A stretch of DNA of 64,000 nucleotides from assembly GCA_030549335.1 (NCBI GenBank), contig JAUKPH010000017.1, positions 8,393,501 through 8,457,500 on the forward strand. Direction: 5' to 3'. The stretch is from Pontederia crassipes. Taxonomy: Eukaryota; Streptophyta; Magnoliopsida; Commelinales; Pontederiaceae. Every line of letters begins with the position of its first letter. Position 1 is the stretch's first letter. The notes beneath the pieces are model-generated. The model had not been told where the DNA came from. It ran no database searches and was given only the letters and a program-made list of their open reading frames with translations. Shown one piece after another: positions 61,651 to 64,000 of the stretch. The translations under genes were made by a program, and so were the position numbers.

Positions 61651-64000
61651 TGATGTATCACTTTGTACTATTTGATTATTTTGCATTCCTGTTGCTATTA
61701 GTTAATTTTTATGTGTTATACTATTTCTTGTAGTTCCAGAGAAACATAGGGAGTGAAATGAAATGATCTTTCTCTGTTTCTTTTTTCAGCTTGTAGTTGA
61801 TATTACTTTGCTCTGTATATGATAGGATTTTAAGATAGAGGATCACAAGTTTTTTGAACTGTCTGATCTGAATGTCTCCTTACTGTTGATTCTTTGTAGA
61901 TGAGTTATTACTTTATCATGACAATCTTGGTGACAGAAATGTATTTGTTTATTGGTACCAGAGAGGTTCTTTTTATCATCTTATTCTTACACAATTTTGT
62001 TCTTTTATTTATAAGGTGTGGGATGCAACTGCTACAGATCCAAAGCTTTTAGTGTTTCTCAAGTCCTATCGCAATACTGTCCCTGTCCCAAGACACTGGT
62101 GTCAAAAATGAAAGTTTTTGCAGGTGAGTTGTATCATCTTATATTTAGGTGATGTGCGTTGGTATGTGTGAATAACTAACACGAGGGAATACATGTCCTT
62201 GAGTGTTTGGAAATTGGGGTGAGGGAAGTTAAAGTCGATAAGCTTTCCACCCCGCTTATATTTGCATGTAATTCTTGCAGGGAGCCCGCTGTAAAAATGG
62301 AGCCAGGAGATGATGGTATTTATCAAGGGGGCCTCTACATTACAATGCTAGGATAGTGGGTTATAAATTAGATTTCATGGTGTACTTTCCAGAATAAAAC
62401 CATATATAAATTATATTTGCCTAGTCTGGAATGAAGGATAATCTGTTGATATTCTGAAGATATAAATGAACTATTGCTTAAGTTCAAAATGATTATGCAT
62501 GGGAATCAAACTGAATCAAATTCATTTTTGTATTGCAGATTCTTTGAGATGTTACAATGCCTCAGATTTTCAGTTCATGTGGTTTAGTTAGATTAAAGCA
62601 GTAGACATGTTATCAACAACAGCTATCCAGATTTTATATGCTTGTTTTCGTTATTCTCAGGGGAAGCGAGGTATTGAGAAACAACCTTTCCAACTGCCCG
62701 ATTTCATTGCTGCAACTGGTATTGAAAAAATCAGACAGGTAAAGGCACACTCACACACTTGATGTTCATAGTTAGAACTTACGAACAATTTCACTTTTTT
62801 TTTTTAATGTGTAAAAGATGGCTACCAGGCTTTGGTAGTCATCTATGTTTGTAACAGTTTCACATTTTTGTTTCACTTAATTTTTCTCCAGGCATACATT
62901 GAGAAAGAAGACAGCAAGAAGCTGAAGCAGAAGCAGCGTGAGCGCATGCAACCAAAGGTGGGGAAAATGGATATAGATTATCAGGTGAATTCTTTGTGTT
63001 TTTTCATAGCATGAATTCTTTGTTTTGGTTCTTGGATCAGTAAAATATGCCTCTTGTATTCTTGTTGTAAGTGATGAACCAAATGTATCATATTCTTATA
63101 TGGTTCAGTTGTAATGCATTTCACATGTCCTATTGATGCCGATTGAGCCATGTGGGGAAATCATCTTCTCTACCAGTTTTAGTTGAGATAAATTCATTTT
63201 GCTCTGACCATCTTTCTTGGTGCAGGTCCTGCATGATGCCTTTTTCAAGTATCAGACTAAGCCAAAGTTGACGACACATGGTGATTTGTATTACGAGGGG
63301 AAAGAGTTTGAGGTACCCCAGAATTTTAAAGCCATTTTCCACAGCTGTGGTTATTTTCTTTGTCCGTTACAGTTCCCATAAAAAACTAGCTGGTTACAAA
63401 AAATTTCCTTGTATGATAGCTTAAAATAAATTTATATGCACACATTAAAAAACAATATTTCTGATCCTTTAGTATTTGCATGCTATTTACTGAAATGTTT
63501 CTGACCGATTTTTGCTTCTAAGCAACTGTGTTTTACATTTCTAGGAAGATCACTAAATTTAACAGTTTATGTTGACATTGAACAGGTCAAACTTAGGGAA
63601 ATGAAGCCAGGCATGTTGTCAAGAGAGCTTAAGGAAGCTCTTGGAATGCCTGATGGTGCTCCGCCTCCATGGCTTATTAATATGCAGGTTGGTTGTAATG
63701 ACAGTCCTATTCTTCTGAATTTCTCATTATCTTCATTGTTCAACTGGAATGACTAAAATCAATCTTGATCAGAGATATGGGCCTCCTCCCTCATATCCAC
63801 ATCTGAAAATACCTGGTCTGAATGCTCCTATCCCGCCTGGAGCTAGCTTTGGATATCATCCCGGGGGCTGGGGTAAGCCTGGGGTAAGCCTCCTGTTGAT
63901 GAAGTAGGTGTCGCAAATGCACTTCCATTACTTGTACTAATTTCAGAGAGTTAACCCTTTCTGTGTTTTTTTTGGGTTTTCAGTATGGACGTCCATTATA

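Larger units (their letters stand above)
59833..64000 (+). pseudogene. SF3B2: Splicing factor 3B subunit 2 (SAP145/CUS1), disrupted and incomplete at window end
   Basis: Exons: 59833-60117, 60304-60426, 60511-60636, 60759-60821, 62016-62123, 62661-62738, 62892-62984, 63226-63312, 63586-63687, 63773-63903 (or 63883), and a last partial exon from about 63984. SF3B2 belongs to the U2 snRNP SF3b complex that anchors U2 at the intron branch site. The N-terminus has a basic Arg/Lys stretch and acidic runs. The DUF382 core is clear: PVPRHWCQK, GKRGIEKQPFQLPDF, KVGKMDIDYQ, THGDLYYEGKEFE, RYGPPPSYPHLKIPGLNAPI. Two lesions: codon 231, an Arg in the conserved HWCQKRKFLQ block, is TGA (62109-62111), and CTGGGGTAAGC is duplicated in tandem (63868-63889), shifting the frame. 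All splice sites are otherwise sound. A sequencing error or a variant allele cannot be excluded. Confidence 0.85.

Noticed and set aside
1-64000. CRISPR arrays, rRNA or tRNA genes, organellar inserts
   Set aside because: No direct-repeat/spacer pattern, cloverleaf gene or rRNA core sequence was noticed; Pol III-like boxes were only found in SINE contexts.

Overview
The window is nuclear DNA of a flowering plant. It has spliced genes with long AT-rich introns, a plant-only gene set and dense transposon debris. First exons are GC-rich and later exons AT-rich, and the sucrose transporter belongs to the long-loop SUC3/SUT2-type clade. Both suggest a monocot, but I cannot name the species. I saw no rRNA, tRNA, organellar or bacterial gene and no CRISPR array.

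Five host genes can be modelled exon by exon. (1) 7526-8600 (+) is a TSJT1/aluminium-induced DUF3700 protein, 4 exons, intact. (2) 9667-13788 (-) is a clathrin light chain, 3 exons, intact, convergent with gene 1. (3) 27464-30776 (+) is a membrane-anchored prolyl 4-hydroxylase, 7 exons, intact, with all iron and 2-oxoglutarate ligands. (4) 37521-51943 (+) is a sucrose transporter that is broken three ways: an in-frame TGA, a decayed exon start, and an 8.2-kb LTR retrotransposon inside a coding exon. (5) 59833 to the window end (+) is SF3B2, the SAP145 spliceosome subunit, incomplete at the edge. It has an in-frame TGA in a highly conserved block and an 11-bp tandem duplication that shifts the frame but also supplies a frame-keeping splice donor.

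Layout: 1-7300 is AT-rich, with an L1 LINE relic, a Tourist MITE and a SINE-like copy. 7300-13800 holds the first gene pair. 13800-27400 is a transposon block: an hAT-like element, SINEs, a TIR foldback, a 3.0-kb solo LTR, a small MITE, and a 2.24-kb foldback with GC-rich arms. 27400-30800 is the prolyl hydroxylase. 32190-36080 is a tight cluster of three foldback elements, one of them a near-perfect palindrome of about 2.1 kb. 37500-52000 is the interrupted transporter. 53400-58600 holds a dead FAR1-type MULE transposase and a GRF zinc-finger relic. 59800-64000 is SF3B2, with two Au-type SINEs in opposite orientation in one intron.

The genes do not form a pathway; this is ordinary plant gene neighbourhood. 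The main biology is recent transposition into a sucrose transporter exon, an unusual array of TTACGGCCGTAA palindromes in that element's LTRs, very long inverted repeats able to make hairpin RNA, and two neighbouring genes with independent disabling changes.
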